The position numbers were made by a program, and so were the translations under genes. Shown piece after piece: positions 52,806 to 64,000 of a DNA stretch of 64,000 nt (the stretch's first letter is position 1; every line of letters starts with the position of its first letter). The notes below the pieces were generated by a model. That model searched no databases and had not been told where the DNA came from. It saw only the letters and a list, made by a program, of their open reading frames with translations. This DNA is from Lucifuga dentata (taxonomy: Eukaryota > Chordata > Actinopteri > Ophidiiformes > Bythitidae): positions 248,001-312,000 of the forward strand of contig VXCM01000068.1 of NCBI GenBank assembly GCA_014773175.1. Reading direction: 5' to 3'.

Positions 52806-55140
52806 TTCTGTCTCTCCCCAAGGTCCACACAACCTGTCCCTTCATGTCCCAGGCAGGACCACCCCAGGAACCATCTATGCACTAGGTATGCAATGCACCA
52901 CTAAAACAGGTTTGTCTTCAGTTTTAAGAACATGCCATTGACTTTGCATCATACTATAACTATGTATAAGCATAAGCCGGAAGTTTTAAGTCAGTTTTGT
53001 CTCCATTTCAGTTTCAGAATCAATTCAACTTGCAAAGACAGAGAACTTTCTTGAGATGGGTAATACATTACAGATAACACAGCTTTTGTTATTATCACAT
53101 AGTAATATAGTTGATAGCAGCAACTATTTTGAAAACTTCTTTGCTGTTGCAATCAAGGAAACTCTGACATTTGAGATTCTACAAAAGGCTGCCAGTAACA
53201 GTTGCATTCATGAACTACAAGTGTTTTGCATATGGATATTTCAATAATGTGGACACTTGGACCTTAGTGTTTTCCTTAAAGGATGTTGCGGATCTTAAAC
53301 TACCCTGCTGCTTACATGTGTTTCCTCGGAGAGACAGTACAGTATTTTAGTCAGTATGTAATGGCCGTGAAACACCTCTGCTCCATTGGGATGCTCCAGG
53401 TTCATACTCACATGATCCAGCTTCTTTAAGTGGTCCTATTGGCTGTGTTAAAATTCCATTGTAAAACTGCATCTCCATTAGCTCAGCAAGACTATAGCTT
53501 GATAAGACCACTCGAGTTGGCTAAACAAAAACCGCCTTATTACCAGTGCAGTCAATCCCGCTGGTGATTCATTTAGGTACATTTCCCAGGAGTTCAATAT
53601 TGTGATGGATGTCTTGCCACAGAGCTGTCAGCCCATCAGTATTTGTGTTTGTTTGTGTCATAGCTAGGCCCATATGAGCGAGTGATTTGTGAAGTAGCAC
53701 TGCAGACACAAGGCAAGACCACCAGTCTTATTCATTAGTATGCTGCAGTATAGAGAGCTGCTATCAGATCAGGGGAAACCTTGGCAGGAGAACAGAAAAA
53801 CAGAGAGAGACAGGCTAATACAGAGACTGACAGGAATCAGTAGCAGATAGAAAATGTAGTGAATGAGGAATAGCTAAAAACAATCTTAATTTTATATTTT
53901 ACGGAACACAATTGTTCAGACAGTTGTCTTGTTCTTTGAATCTAAGGAAGAGAAGAAGGGATGAAAGACTGAATTTGTGGAAGAGAACGTAATATAGTCT
54001 GCTTGTTTTTGTACGCCTTGTATCAGACTTTTTTTTTAAAGTTATCTAAAATTACTGCTACTAGAATGCAGTAAAAATAAACAAAAATTTAGTTGCAAAA
54101 TATTCCGGTAATAGCCATTCCCCTTTGTGTGTGTATGTGTGCACTGAGGCATTTGTTGGCATGCACGTGGAGTGTATGTGTGTCTACAGTATCTGTGTGA
54201 ATTGTATGTGTGATGTATAGTGAGCCAGGGAAAGAGAGATGTTAAAGGATCTTTTTTGCCTGCGTCAGCAGCATTGCAGGATGGAGGAGAGAAGGGAGGG
54301 GTGAGGCAGGGAGAGAGATGGAGGGAGGGGGAGAGGCACAGCAATACCAGTAAACAGGTAGGTGCTGCCTCCCTCTCTACACACATATCCACACATGCAT
54401 AGTACCTGAGCACCACAGAAAACCATTATACTATAATATATTTATACTATCCTCTGAATTTTACTGTATACAAAGGTAAAACTGAGCTCAGGGTCAGAGG
54501 AGGAGGAGGGGAAAAAGGAAACTGCAGAAAAACTCCAACGGACAAAGCTGTCAGTGCTGGTAAAATCGCCATATTAACTCTACATCATACAGTTTTACCA
54601 TAGCCAGTCATGGAGTGATATAGCATAGCCTTTATTTTTTTTGCTCACAACCTCACACGATTATGTACACACACACACACTGCACCAACAGCCTTGCACG
54701 TTACCAGTCTTGTCTGCTGCAGCGCCTGGAGGGAGGGAGGGAAGGAGAGAGGGGGAGGGAGGGAGAGAGACAGAGTTTTCCCCCCAGTACATGTTTGGGA
54801 TTAAAAAAAAAAAAAAAAGTTCCTGTGATATCCTGGTGTCTGACTGACAGTGTGATTGTTTATGGTGGTGATGGGTTCCCTGTAGGTGAGGTATGATCAG
54901 CCTAGCAGTCCTCCACAGATGGACACACAGCAGCACTATTAGATACTGAGAAATTAAATACAGGAAAAGGAAACAAAATCAATGCAATGTGAGGAGAGTG
55001 AGCTGACTGATTTAGAGCTGCTCAGGATATTCCTCAACTGACTGTCAGTTCATCCTGCTTTAATTCTTTGTTTTTGGTTGGGGGGAATTGAAGCGGTTTC
55101 ACAGAATATCAAAGCAGTAAAGGGAAGAAAGATGTAAACG

Positions 55141-55608
55141 CTAGAGATAAAACACAAGGAAAAAAGAAAGATATGTTTCTTCACTTTTGTCATTTACCTT
55201 TGTTCTCTTGCTGAGAGAGAGCGGGAGACTAAAAAGCAGTGAGAGGAAAGGCAGCTGGAAGAATTGAACAAGGGAAGTGTACTGAGCAATTGAGAGAGAG
55301 TGTGTGAGAGCATTAGAGAGAGGGAGAGAGAGAGAGAGAGACAGAGAGAGAGAGCAGTGCTGCAGTAGCATCCCACAGCAGACGGCTGAGGACTGCCGCG
55401 AGTGTGTGTGACTGCACTACTGAAGAGGAGGAGGAGGCAGAGGGTGAACACGTTCTCAGACTCTGCAGGGCCATAGAGGAACAGACGGCAGCGGGAGCGC
55501 TAGTGTTGGCCAGCATCAGGTAGAACTCCCTGTACTGTTGCCCCGCAGACCGAAACCGTAAGATCTGGCCACCAAGACAACAACACCACCCAGAACCCCA
55601 CCAGCGCC
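55141..55608 (+). promoter_or_regulatory. Probable 5' leader or promoter of the third gene
   Basis: (GA)n-rich sequence to about 55355, then purine-rich, non-repetitive sequence up to the start codon at 55609. The frame upstream of the ATG is open back to a TAG at 55501, so no earlier in-frame ATG exists. CCCCGCAG at 55541-55548 could be a splice acceptor for the start-codon exon. Confidence 0.4.
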
Positions 55609-55734
55609 ATGGCACAAGCAGCCAAACATCTCCGTAAGAACAAGGATTTAGAAGCCCTAGCAGAGCAGGAGCGCAAAGAGAAGGAAGAGGAAAAGGTCAG
55701 GAAGAGGAGCCGCTCACGGGATAAAAAACGAAAG
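55609..55734 (+). CDS. First coding exon of an unrecognised gene (42 residues, charged coiled-coil-like)
   Basis: The ATG at 55609 has G at -3 and G at +4, a strong Kozak context. The exon encodes 42 residues, starting MAQAAKHLRKNKDLEALAEQ, continuing through an acidic/basic run (ERKEKEEEKVRK) and ending RSRSRDKKRK. It stops in phase 0 at AAG|GTACTG. Beyond the donor the frame becomes low-complexity Gly/Trp-rich sequence, as expected for an intron. The even Lys/Arg/Glu mix suggests a helical, possibly nuclear or membrane-skeleton-linked N-terminus (inference). No protein family was recognised and no second exon could be confirmed. It could be an alternative first exon of a larger gene beyond the window. 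Confidence 0.6.
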
Positions 55735-56094
55735 GTACTGGGACCATTCACAGGTGGGGTGCGGTGGGTTGATGGGATGGAGTGGGTGGGAAGGGAGGGG
55801 TGGGTGGAGAGGGGGGCAGGAAGGTTCAGTTGCCCCCCCCTTTCACTGTCATGCTAAGATCTGGTCAGGGGTGCCTGGGCACACATGGAAACCCAGTCAT
55901 GAGCGTGTTTCTACTGTGTGCGCACACATTCTCCCTGGTACACATGTATGTGCTGGGCATACAGACACAGGGAAACGGCGTACCACACTGCATGCTTTCC
56001 TACTCAGTGCTTTAATCCTGCTTTACTGACTGTCCTGTCAGTGTAGTACTCTAACTCTCACTGTGTCTCTGTCCCTCTTTACATCTCTGCCTCG

Positions 56095-56143
<49 letters not shown>

Positions 56144-59100
56144 TCTCTTCTTTCTTCATTTACACACTGCGGTATGTGTCAGTGAGCAGAATTTCACGAC
56201 AGCACTCATCATCCACGAGGACAGTGAGCTTGCCTGTTTCCGCAACAATCCTTTCTCTTCTCCTCTCTGCTTTTCTGCTGTGGCATTGTAATGCCCAGAG
56301 AGGAATACCTGCAGGGTTCCGTCTGGCTGAGAAGTCCCAGGCAGCTCTGGAATGACTGGAGGGCTTCATTGTAAACAATAAATCTCTGCTCTGCCAGTCA
56401 CAGACTGCAGGGACATCATCAAGCTGCCGAGTCCACTTTATTCCTCTGGCCGCTCGTCGCATTTCACTCAAGCTCATTAATGAAAATGAGTCATCCACAG
56501 ACTGTGTTATTGTGTATTGTGGCAAATTGGACCTCAGCAATCAAGTATGAGTCCAGCTGCCCTGTGAGCCTGCACTGTGCCAGGCTGGCTGTAAACCAAT
56601 CTGATGCTGATGCAGTAGAGACAGTGTTATGGACAGAAACACAGTGGAGCGTTTTGAGGCTCCCAAAGAGCACAGGCAGGGTTGGAAGGCCAGGAGGGAA
56701 TTTAATTGTTTTTGTTGTGTCTGAAAAAATGAGGAAGGCAGGGGGGTTAGTGGGTATATTTGAGCAATGGACAAAGGGAGAGGTTGAAGAAGAGAGGAAA
56801 GAGAAAGTTGGTTGGGTATGACTTGAATGTACCGGTGCAGGTGTCTGAGTTCGGTTAGCTCCTCTAAAGATTGACTTCTGAGCTGAAGTCTTCATGCAAA
56901 AGGCTTCTGTGTATTCCTCGCCTCGAAGAGCTCTTACTCTTCTGCATTTGCTAAAAGGTCTATTATATAAAGGCTAGTCGTGCAGAGCTGCTCGTGTGTG
57001 TTTTTTTATTATGCATATGTGCATGTCCGGCAAGATGAGAGTCAAGGAGGGAAGCTTTAACAGTATGGCTGAGTTAAGGTGGAATTTCTTGCTATGGTAG
57101 TAATGCAGCCCAACTTTAACTGAAACTGTATGTCAGAGGATCCCAATCACTTACGTAACCATGCAGCTTAAGTCTCCTCTAGCTCCTCCTCCCAANCCCC
57201 CTCCTCTTTTAACACCGGTTTACAGCCGTTCTTGGCGTCTGGAGCAGATGTTAACACTGTGGGATTCTCTCTCTCTCTCTCTGTCACTCTTTCTCCCTCT
57301 CTCGCTTGCTGTCTTTCTGTCTCTCAGTATGCAAATCATAGTCTTTGATTAGCAGAGGGATTTATTGTGTTTCCTCATTTGTATGGCATATTGTAGTGTT
57401 AGACTTGGCTGTAGCCATTTTCTTTGTTTGCCACTTGACACCTGTTTTCTGTAGTTGTTCCATCAGCTGTCGTGTGTATCGACCTGCTCCTCGGGAGAGT
57501 CCCGATCCTCATCGTGCAATCAAGGTCAAACTTTCTGTGTGACAGACCCACATCTTTTATTTAGCTGTCACACACAGACACACAAGTTTCCTTTCTCACT
57601 GAAGGCATTTCAGTCATTTATCCTGCACAATTGATGTGTTTTGTATTAATGTATGAGGAAACACTTGTAGCTATCTTTATTGATCTTTACCTGTCGTATG
57701 CAATGAATTGCTCCACTTGTGAGTGGGTTACTTATTGTTGTCCAGTATTTTTTGCTTGGCTAGCATGAGCGCTGGGCTCTAAAAGGATGACTAATATCAG
57801 TTGGTCAGCCAGTTGCTCAGACTATCACTTCCTTCAATCCCCTTTGGTCCAGTTGTGTTAAAGGAGCAGCATGGCCTCAAGGGGCTGCAAGCTGGCTTTT
57901 AGACTCAAAACCTCATTTCTTTTCTAATTTTTCATTTTAATTTAGGATTTGCTGTTAACATTAGTTCTATTTTGTCACTTCTGTAGTTTTTCTTTATCCC
58001 TTTTGTTGTTTTAATCTTTTCAATCCACTGTCAGTGGCTTAGATGGTTACTTCCATCCCTGTGGGCATGCAAATCCTTTCACTGATCAATGTCAAGACTG
58101 ATAAAGCTAACAATTTGTCATTAAAGGGTAAAATTTCAATTTTAATTGGTATCATGGTATGTTGGTATTATGCAGTACAGGTCAGTTGCTGAGCAGTATA
58201 TTACTGTCCTCAAATTAGCTTTATTGATGAGTTTGCTCCTCTTGAAAAATGAGCATTGTCAGGATGTGAACAAAGCCCCATTGTCCCAGTCAGCACCTAC
58301 TTTCACCTCATTCTGTTTGTGTGATTGTGTCAACATCTGAAGCTCCTTTAAGTTGAATTGGTTTGTCTGGCATCAATAGACCTGAAGTACAAAGTAATGC
58401 TTTGCTGTTTGTGTTGCTTGTTTCGTGGATTAAAATGAAAGAAATCCATCTTGCACTCTTTTCATTTCAGACAGTTTACTTCAGGATTATTTTACTTAAT
58501 GAAGATATTGACTGCTTAGTTGTTACAGTTTTATTGTTCAGCGTTCATTGGATCACCATTAGCTTCCGCAAATGCATTTGCTAGTCAGGGAGTAAAAACA
58601 TATTTTATATAGAAAATTCTGCTTGTTAAAATTTGTCAATAGCAAACTGTTAACCAAAAAAAAAAAAAAAAACCNAAAAAAAAAAAAAAAAACCCGACTA
58701 AATAGGTGTGAGGTATTGGTAAGGAGCCATATAATTATTTTGTCAGATCCTTTATTACCATTTAGAGAGAGTTTCCTCCCAGCACAAATTATTTTTAGTT
58801 GCCATGTGACCATTATTTTAGAAGCCCCAAAGGGTATAGCACAATACTTGAATGTGCAATAACATGGATTTCTCTCTTATTGTTTTCCTTTTGCTCATTG
58901 TTTGGAGCATATATGAGTTGTGTTGGGAGTATTTATTTGGGAATAACAATGAAAGATATGACAAGGTTTGTATCCTATTCTGAAGGGAAAAAAATGTACC
59001 CGAAACAGCATTCATTTTAATGTTTTGTTAGAATTCTGCTCAAACCATTAAGGCTTGGCAAATCTAAATAGATCTCAACATCATTTAAGACAACATCACC

Positions 59101-60402
59101 ATGTAAATCTGCATCGTCTTTGCCAGAAAATGTGATACTGCAGGATGCTGTGGCTAATCTAGATGAATTTCTAACCCTAAAATGGTAGCTGGCAAATAGT
59201 AGCCATGTGAGCCAAATCTGGCCTTTGAACAAAATTATTTGGTCCCCTGGCAAGATCTCAAATGTTCCTTTTTAAATTTGCATCAAAACTTTAATGTTTT
59301 TTTCATAAATCTTCTATACACATAGCAATATGCAATATGAGGCCCATGTCAATCTCAAAGAAAATGACGTTTTAACATAATTTAATAATCACTAAACCCA
59401 TGAGGAGAGAGATGTGCAAACTTATACTGAGCCTTATTCTGCACCTCATGCCAAAATGGTAATAAATTGTGCCATGGACAGTGTGCACTAGTAAATTCCA
59501 TTTAATGTTTTTACCATCTACTGTTGAGTTACTCAAAGTGTTATAGGATTTTTAGAATAATTTCTAAAGTTTGTGTACATTGAGCTGCAAACAAATCAAC
59601 CTTGTAGTGTGTATTGCTTGCAAGGCAGTGTAGTGCAGAATAAATAGTTGTGGCAGCTGAGGACTTACCCATTAGTGGTGCAGGTACTTAGATTCATCAG
59701 TACAAGTCTGATCAGGATGCACTATGGCTACTTTGTTGCTGTATACTGTCTGGCACTCAGAGGTGTTGGCTGCAGTTATACATTATAACACAGCCAATCA
59801 GGCACCTTAGAGGTAAGAAAACAGCTGCATAGAACCTCAGGTTACTAAACACCAAGAACAGAGCCAGACTGTGCAGCTAATATGGAAGCCACTGAAAACT
59901 GAAGTGGTGAACTACAATCTACAGCTACAGAATAACTATATCTATACCTTAATAAAGAGCAGAGGTGGTAGCAGTGGATTAGAATCCAGCCGTGCCCTTC
60001 TTCTCCCTCTACCTTGGGAGATGCAGACATGGCTGGCACTTACAGCTGACCCTCTCAGCCTAAACAGGAAACACAGAGGTTAATGTATCAATGTGTGAGA
60101 TAGATTGGTGCTGTAGGGTGTTGATACTACAGTTATGTGTATGTGAGAGTGCATGCGTGCGTGTGTGTGGGTTTGGTGCAGTGGATTATGGGTGCTGCTG
60201 CAGTGACTAAGCCATCAGAGCAAACCCTGGCACCTGTCTACCTCTCCCCTCTGCCTACCTGCTTATCTTGTCCCTTACAGGATGATTAGGGCGGAAATGA
60301 TCAGTTTCAGATTAGGCATAATTTGACACATGATGTCCATTTCCATTATCGGTTCTACAACGTGAAAATATTCAGGTAAGGTTATTAGGTGTGTGGATTT
60401 GT

Positions 60403-60444
<42 letters not shown>

Positions 60445-60445
60445 N

Positions 60446-60507
<62 letters not shown>

Positions 60508-63500
60508 TGTTTATTTTTTAGCTGTGAGTTGATTTTGGCTGGAAAAACACACAGAGTTTACCACTTATTGCCATCATTATTATCATTATCGCTATTATTT
60601 GGGGCCAGAACATTCCAGTTGAAGCCTGAGAAGAGTCGAGGTGAAACAGGCACATGGCAGCCACAGTGACCGAGTATGATCACCTTTGACACTTGTCAGT
60701 CAAGGCATTCTTCAGGTCATTCTCCAAAATAGTAAGCCATAATGTTATTGGTGAAATTATGTTTTCTGAATCAGTACCAATGAATACATTAGAGGATGTG
60801 TGCAATTGTATGTAAATTATTTTCTTATATTTTGAGAGTAAAAGTGTTTATTTATTTATTTATTTTTACCTTATTGCGCTTCCGCTTAGGTTATGCTTCT
60901 ATTACAAAGTGTGTGCTGTGGCCCAGGTGGCCCTGTGGAACCCCTCAGACAGATGACTCAGCAGGCCTGGCCAAGGCACTCAGTCATGTTGATGGAGCCT
61001 GGAATGAGTCTTAGAGAGTCCAGCTCCTCGCTGTAAGTGCTGCTGGGGCAGGTTGGCCAGGAGCTGCCGCCTACTCGCCTTTAATTAAAGCAGGAACGGA
61101 AGGTGCATGTGAGGCCAGTTCATGAACCCCCACCATTCCCACACCCCCAGTCCTCTTCCTCTTCCCTCACAGGGAGATAGCAGGACTTTATTTACCAGCC
61201 AGCAGAGACTGACAGACAGATACCCCAACACACCCATTCAGGTTCATTTCATTAAATAGAAAGACTCCTTTGTTCAAAAAGTGCTTTCAGCAAAAGCATC
61301 AAGCCCCTGTGGCTTTACCTTTCTGCAGATTAAACCTCATGGTATTTTTTAATTGCCGAACATAGACATAGATGTATGGTCATGCTTTCAGTCTGATCAT
61401 CACTCCAGTGATTTAGTGTTTAATCTTTAGGTTGAAGCCGTACCCTAACACCATTTGTACATGTTTATTTTATGTTATTAATATCTGTGTCATAAAACAA
61501 GTAATTTAGGCATCATTTTGCTAATCCTCATAAAGCAGAGAGACCATTTATTGGTGCACTTCCCGGGTTGATGATTCTTAATGAAGGTGATTGACACATA
61601 GGACTGCAGTGCTTGTAGCAAAGCATTAGGCAGGTATTAACACTGGTTTGTTTAAACCTGCAAAGATATTAACAGTAGCACTATAGCATCTGTCTGTGGT
61701 CCGTCGTCTCCTTCCCCTCGCTAAAATCTAGTCATTGGTGACACTTGGATTTTCCCTCTGGTGCTCCCCTCCCTCCCTTCATCTTCCTCTCTATCTCCCT
61801 CCTCAGCCGAATGCGCTAATCTCTCCTCCCAATTGTTATTCTGATAGTGCAGCTGTTACGTAACTCCCTGAAACAAGAATTGAGAGATCAGGGTTATTGA
61901 AATGGATCCTGCTTAAAAAAAAGAGGGAGAGGGGGAGAGGAAGGGACAAGGCAATATCTTTGTAGAGGAAATTGATAGGTCATTGCTGCACAATTTGTTG
62001 TGACAAAGGGAAGCTTTGGGCTTCTGTTACTCAGTTGGAGTTCTTCTTTCTCAAGATCTTTCTTTGCTGTGGGGGGGGATTTCCCAGGTATTCCAAGCCT
62101 AAGTGTCTCTTGGAGTGATATGTTAAATAGCAATGTGTATCACTGAACCACTGAATGTATATCCTGTGGACCTGCTCTTCTCTGTAGAAAAAGGTTTTAT
62201 TTGGTTTGTGTTCCACTTTAAACAATTGAGCTTGAAGGTGCTTGTTATAATTCGATGCATTTTTCTGTGCTCATCCATCCTTTTTTGACCTTATCACTTT
62301 TCTCTATCATCTCTATTTGCTCATGCTACATCTCAGAAAATGAAATGAACAATAAATGGATGTGAGCAGAGACTGTATTAAGTTTGCAAAGGCCTTTCTA
62401 TGATTATCTTAGCTGGCAAAATATAAACTGGGCATTGAGTAAGTTTTAGTGCTTCTTAGAAATTGTGTTTTTGTAGAGCATGTCTGTACAGCCGGTGGCA
62501 AGTTTGCATATCTGTCTGTCTGTCTGCAGTCATGCACATGTGCATGACTGCATTTGTCTTTGTGTGGGAAGCATCTTACACTATGGTTTAGTGATTGTGT
62601 TTGAGCGTTTGGTGTGAAAATGAGCTCTCAGACTGAAGGACTATAGCCCAGGAGCAGAGCCAAACAAAATTGAAATACAGTTGAAGCAAAAAGGAGTGAA
62701 ATAACAGGAGTGTGGATGCATGGATGACTCAAGGGTGACTCCATGCCCTTTTTACTGTAATGGACGATGAGTTTCATATTTACCTGACTGACATGATGAT
62801 TCCTTTTTTCCTGTCTTCTGAGGAAAAGGAATAATTTAATTCAAACCCTGGCAGTACAGTAGGTCATTACAGCAGCACTGCTTCCCGTCTGTAATTTTCA
62901 GTTCCAGTTCTGAGTACAGACAATATAGGGAATGAGTGATTCATTTAATGTGATGGGCAGAAGATGATTGAGTTCATGATTGGAGTCTGAATTTCCTGAC
63001 TGAATTAAACCTGCATAGTCCAAAGTGGTGTGTTGGAAATCTATACATTACAGCATCTTAGTAGGGCCTTTAACTTGGAGCAGACAAGTAGGGGATGTAG
63101 GTTTGATTGCCATGACTACAATAATCCTCAGTACTTTGGGGTAACAGATAACTTTGGCTTTAGTTGCTTTCTTGAATTATCACACAGTTGACAAATCTTA
63201 CTCAGAGTGCAGATTTCTGAGTCTTTTAATCCTTGTGTCAAGTGTCATCACACTTGTATAGTGCCGTGGACCTGTTATTAGAGACTTAGATGTTTGTAAC
63301 ACCCTTCAGAGGGAGAGATGGTGTCACTTTGATTTGATCCTCTTCTCCTCTCATCCCACTCAGTATGCAAAGTAATGCTCCACTCTTGAGGCAGGACCAG
63401 GGGTCAGTAGAGCATACACCATGAGAGAAGACACATGACAGAAGACATGAGGGCCTTCATTCATACACTATCTATTTATTCCAGCAACATATATGGGGGA

Positions 63501-64000
63501 GATGGAGGGGTAATTCATTCAATCATGTAAAATGGACAAGTCAAATTGGCAAAGGCTGTAAACGTAAATTCTCTGCTTCAGAGTGGCATTTTAGGAGAGG
63601 AGGTACAGAATGTTGGAAATGCATTCAGACACTACTGGGAGTCCCGATGCATGCGGAGCACAGTTTGATGCTTGAGGAAGATCCACAGTGATGTTGATCA
63701 AAATTTTCCACTTAAATAAACTAACTGATTAAATGAGGCATATACACATACATATATACACATCAAGGGCAAATACAGTTTAAAACTTCACTCAGAATTC
63801 ATATTCATGAAATTTACCACCAGTCTGAAACAGGTCATTTTTGCATGACAGACATTGATGAATGAGGGAACATGGTTGCGTGACACTATTTGCCCTTACT
63901 GAGAAGTTACATCTTGCACTGTGTTTTATTAATTACCCCCAATGTGTGTCATTTCTCTCTTACTTGCTCTTTTATAAAGTAGCTTTCAACAAATAAGGGT
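55735..64000 (+). other. Probable first intron of the third gene; no confirmed exon
   Basis: No second coding exon can be supported. Microsatellites include (TC)n at about 56100-56140 and a T-run/(TC)n compound at 60405-60504 around the N at 60445. Other Ns are at 57196 and 58675. Low-repeat, TAAT-rich stretches near 60280-60360 and 61050-61110 might be regulatory. The rest shows nothing distinctive. Confidence 0.5.
60405..60504. repeat. Poly-T / (TC)n compound repeat with an N
   Basis: About 40 T run to the N at 60445, followed by about 29 TC units. A typical collapsed or unjoined region in a draft assembly. Confidence 0.95.

Larger units (their letters stand above)
39271..55140. other. Gene-poor spacer downstream of ebf2
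   Basis: No coding exon recognised on either strand over about 16 kb. Contents: microsatellites, two DNA-transposon-like elements (42.9-43.2 and 49.05-51.46 kb), three N-flanked assembly repeats, and several TAATTA-rich low-repeat blocks that look regulatory (39.81-39.96, 40.69-40.76, 42.18-42.56, 44.51-44.64 kb). Remaining stretches show nothing distinctive. Confidence 0.7.

Noticed and set aside
52822..52885. Possible small exon CCCAAG|GTCC...CACTAG|GTATGC
   Set aside because: Short, no recognisable protein, and next to an assembly artifact; only chance splice-like words.
57454..57526. Exon-like piece (acceptor CTGTAG, translation RVYRPAPRESPDPHRAIK, then GTCAAA)
   Set aside because: The attractive frame does not match the phase-0 end of the exon at 55734, the donor GTCAAA is weak, and no family match is known.

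Overview
The window is vertebrate nuclear DNA, most likely from a teleost fish. Short exons with clean GT/AG borders sit in long introns. (CA)n, (TC)n, (ATT)n and (TATC)n microsatellites are everywhere, and fish-type non-autonomous DNA transposons are present. The species cannot be named from the sequence. It is a draft assembly. At least eight single N bases separate two perfect 63-66 bp copies of the same sequence, and other Ns sit in homopolymers or microsatellites.

Layout, all genes on the + strand. (1) Positions 1-4970 hold the 3' part of an animal heme peroxidase gene (MPO/EPX/LPO family), with ten exons visible. Its last exon encodes a short Gly-Pro-Pro collagen stretch and a complete C1q domain, so the product reads as a peroxidase-collagen-C1q fusion. 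This is the most unusual protein in the window. (2) Positions 5000-9500 are intergenic, with microsatellites and the probable upstream region of the next gene. (3) Positions 9870-37790 hold the complete 16-exon coding region of ebf2 (early B-cell factor 2, a COE transcription factor). It would encode 583 residues once an assembly duplication inside exon 9 is discounted; its 3' UTR runs to about 39.27 kb. Intron 6 is nearly 15 kb and has homeodomain/octamer-rich blocks that look like candidate enhancers. (4) Positions 39.3-55.1 kb are a gene-poor spacer. It has several candidate conserved non-coding blocks, a palindromic MITE (42.9-43.2 kb), and a 2.4-kb terminal-inverted-repeat element made of about 150-bp subrepeats with a near-perfect 9-bp target duplication (49.05-51.46 kb). 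(5) At 55609 the first coding exon of a third, unrecognised gene starts (42 residues, highly charged). The rest of the window to 64000 is probably its first intron.

The peroxidase (probably secreted or granule, innate immunity) and ebf2 (developmental regulator) show no sign of acting together. Their adjacency is ordinary synteny as far as the sequence shows. No rRNA, tRNA or CRISPR was found. Exon borders were placed by hand from splice consensus, reading-frame continuity and recalled family sequence, not by alignment software.
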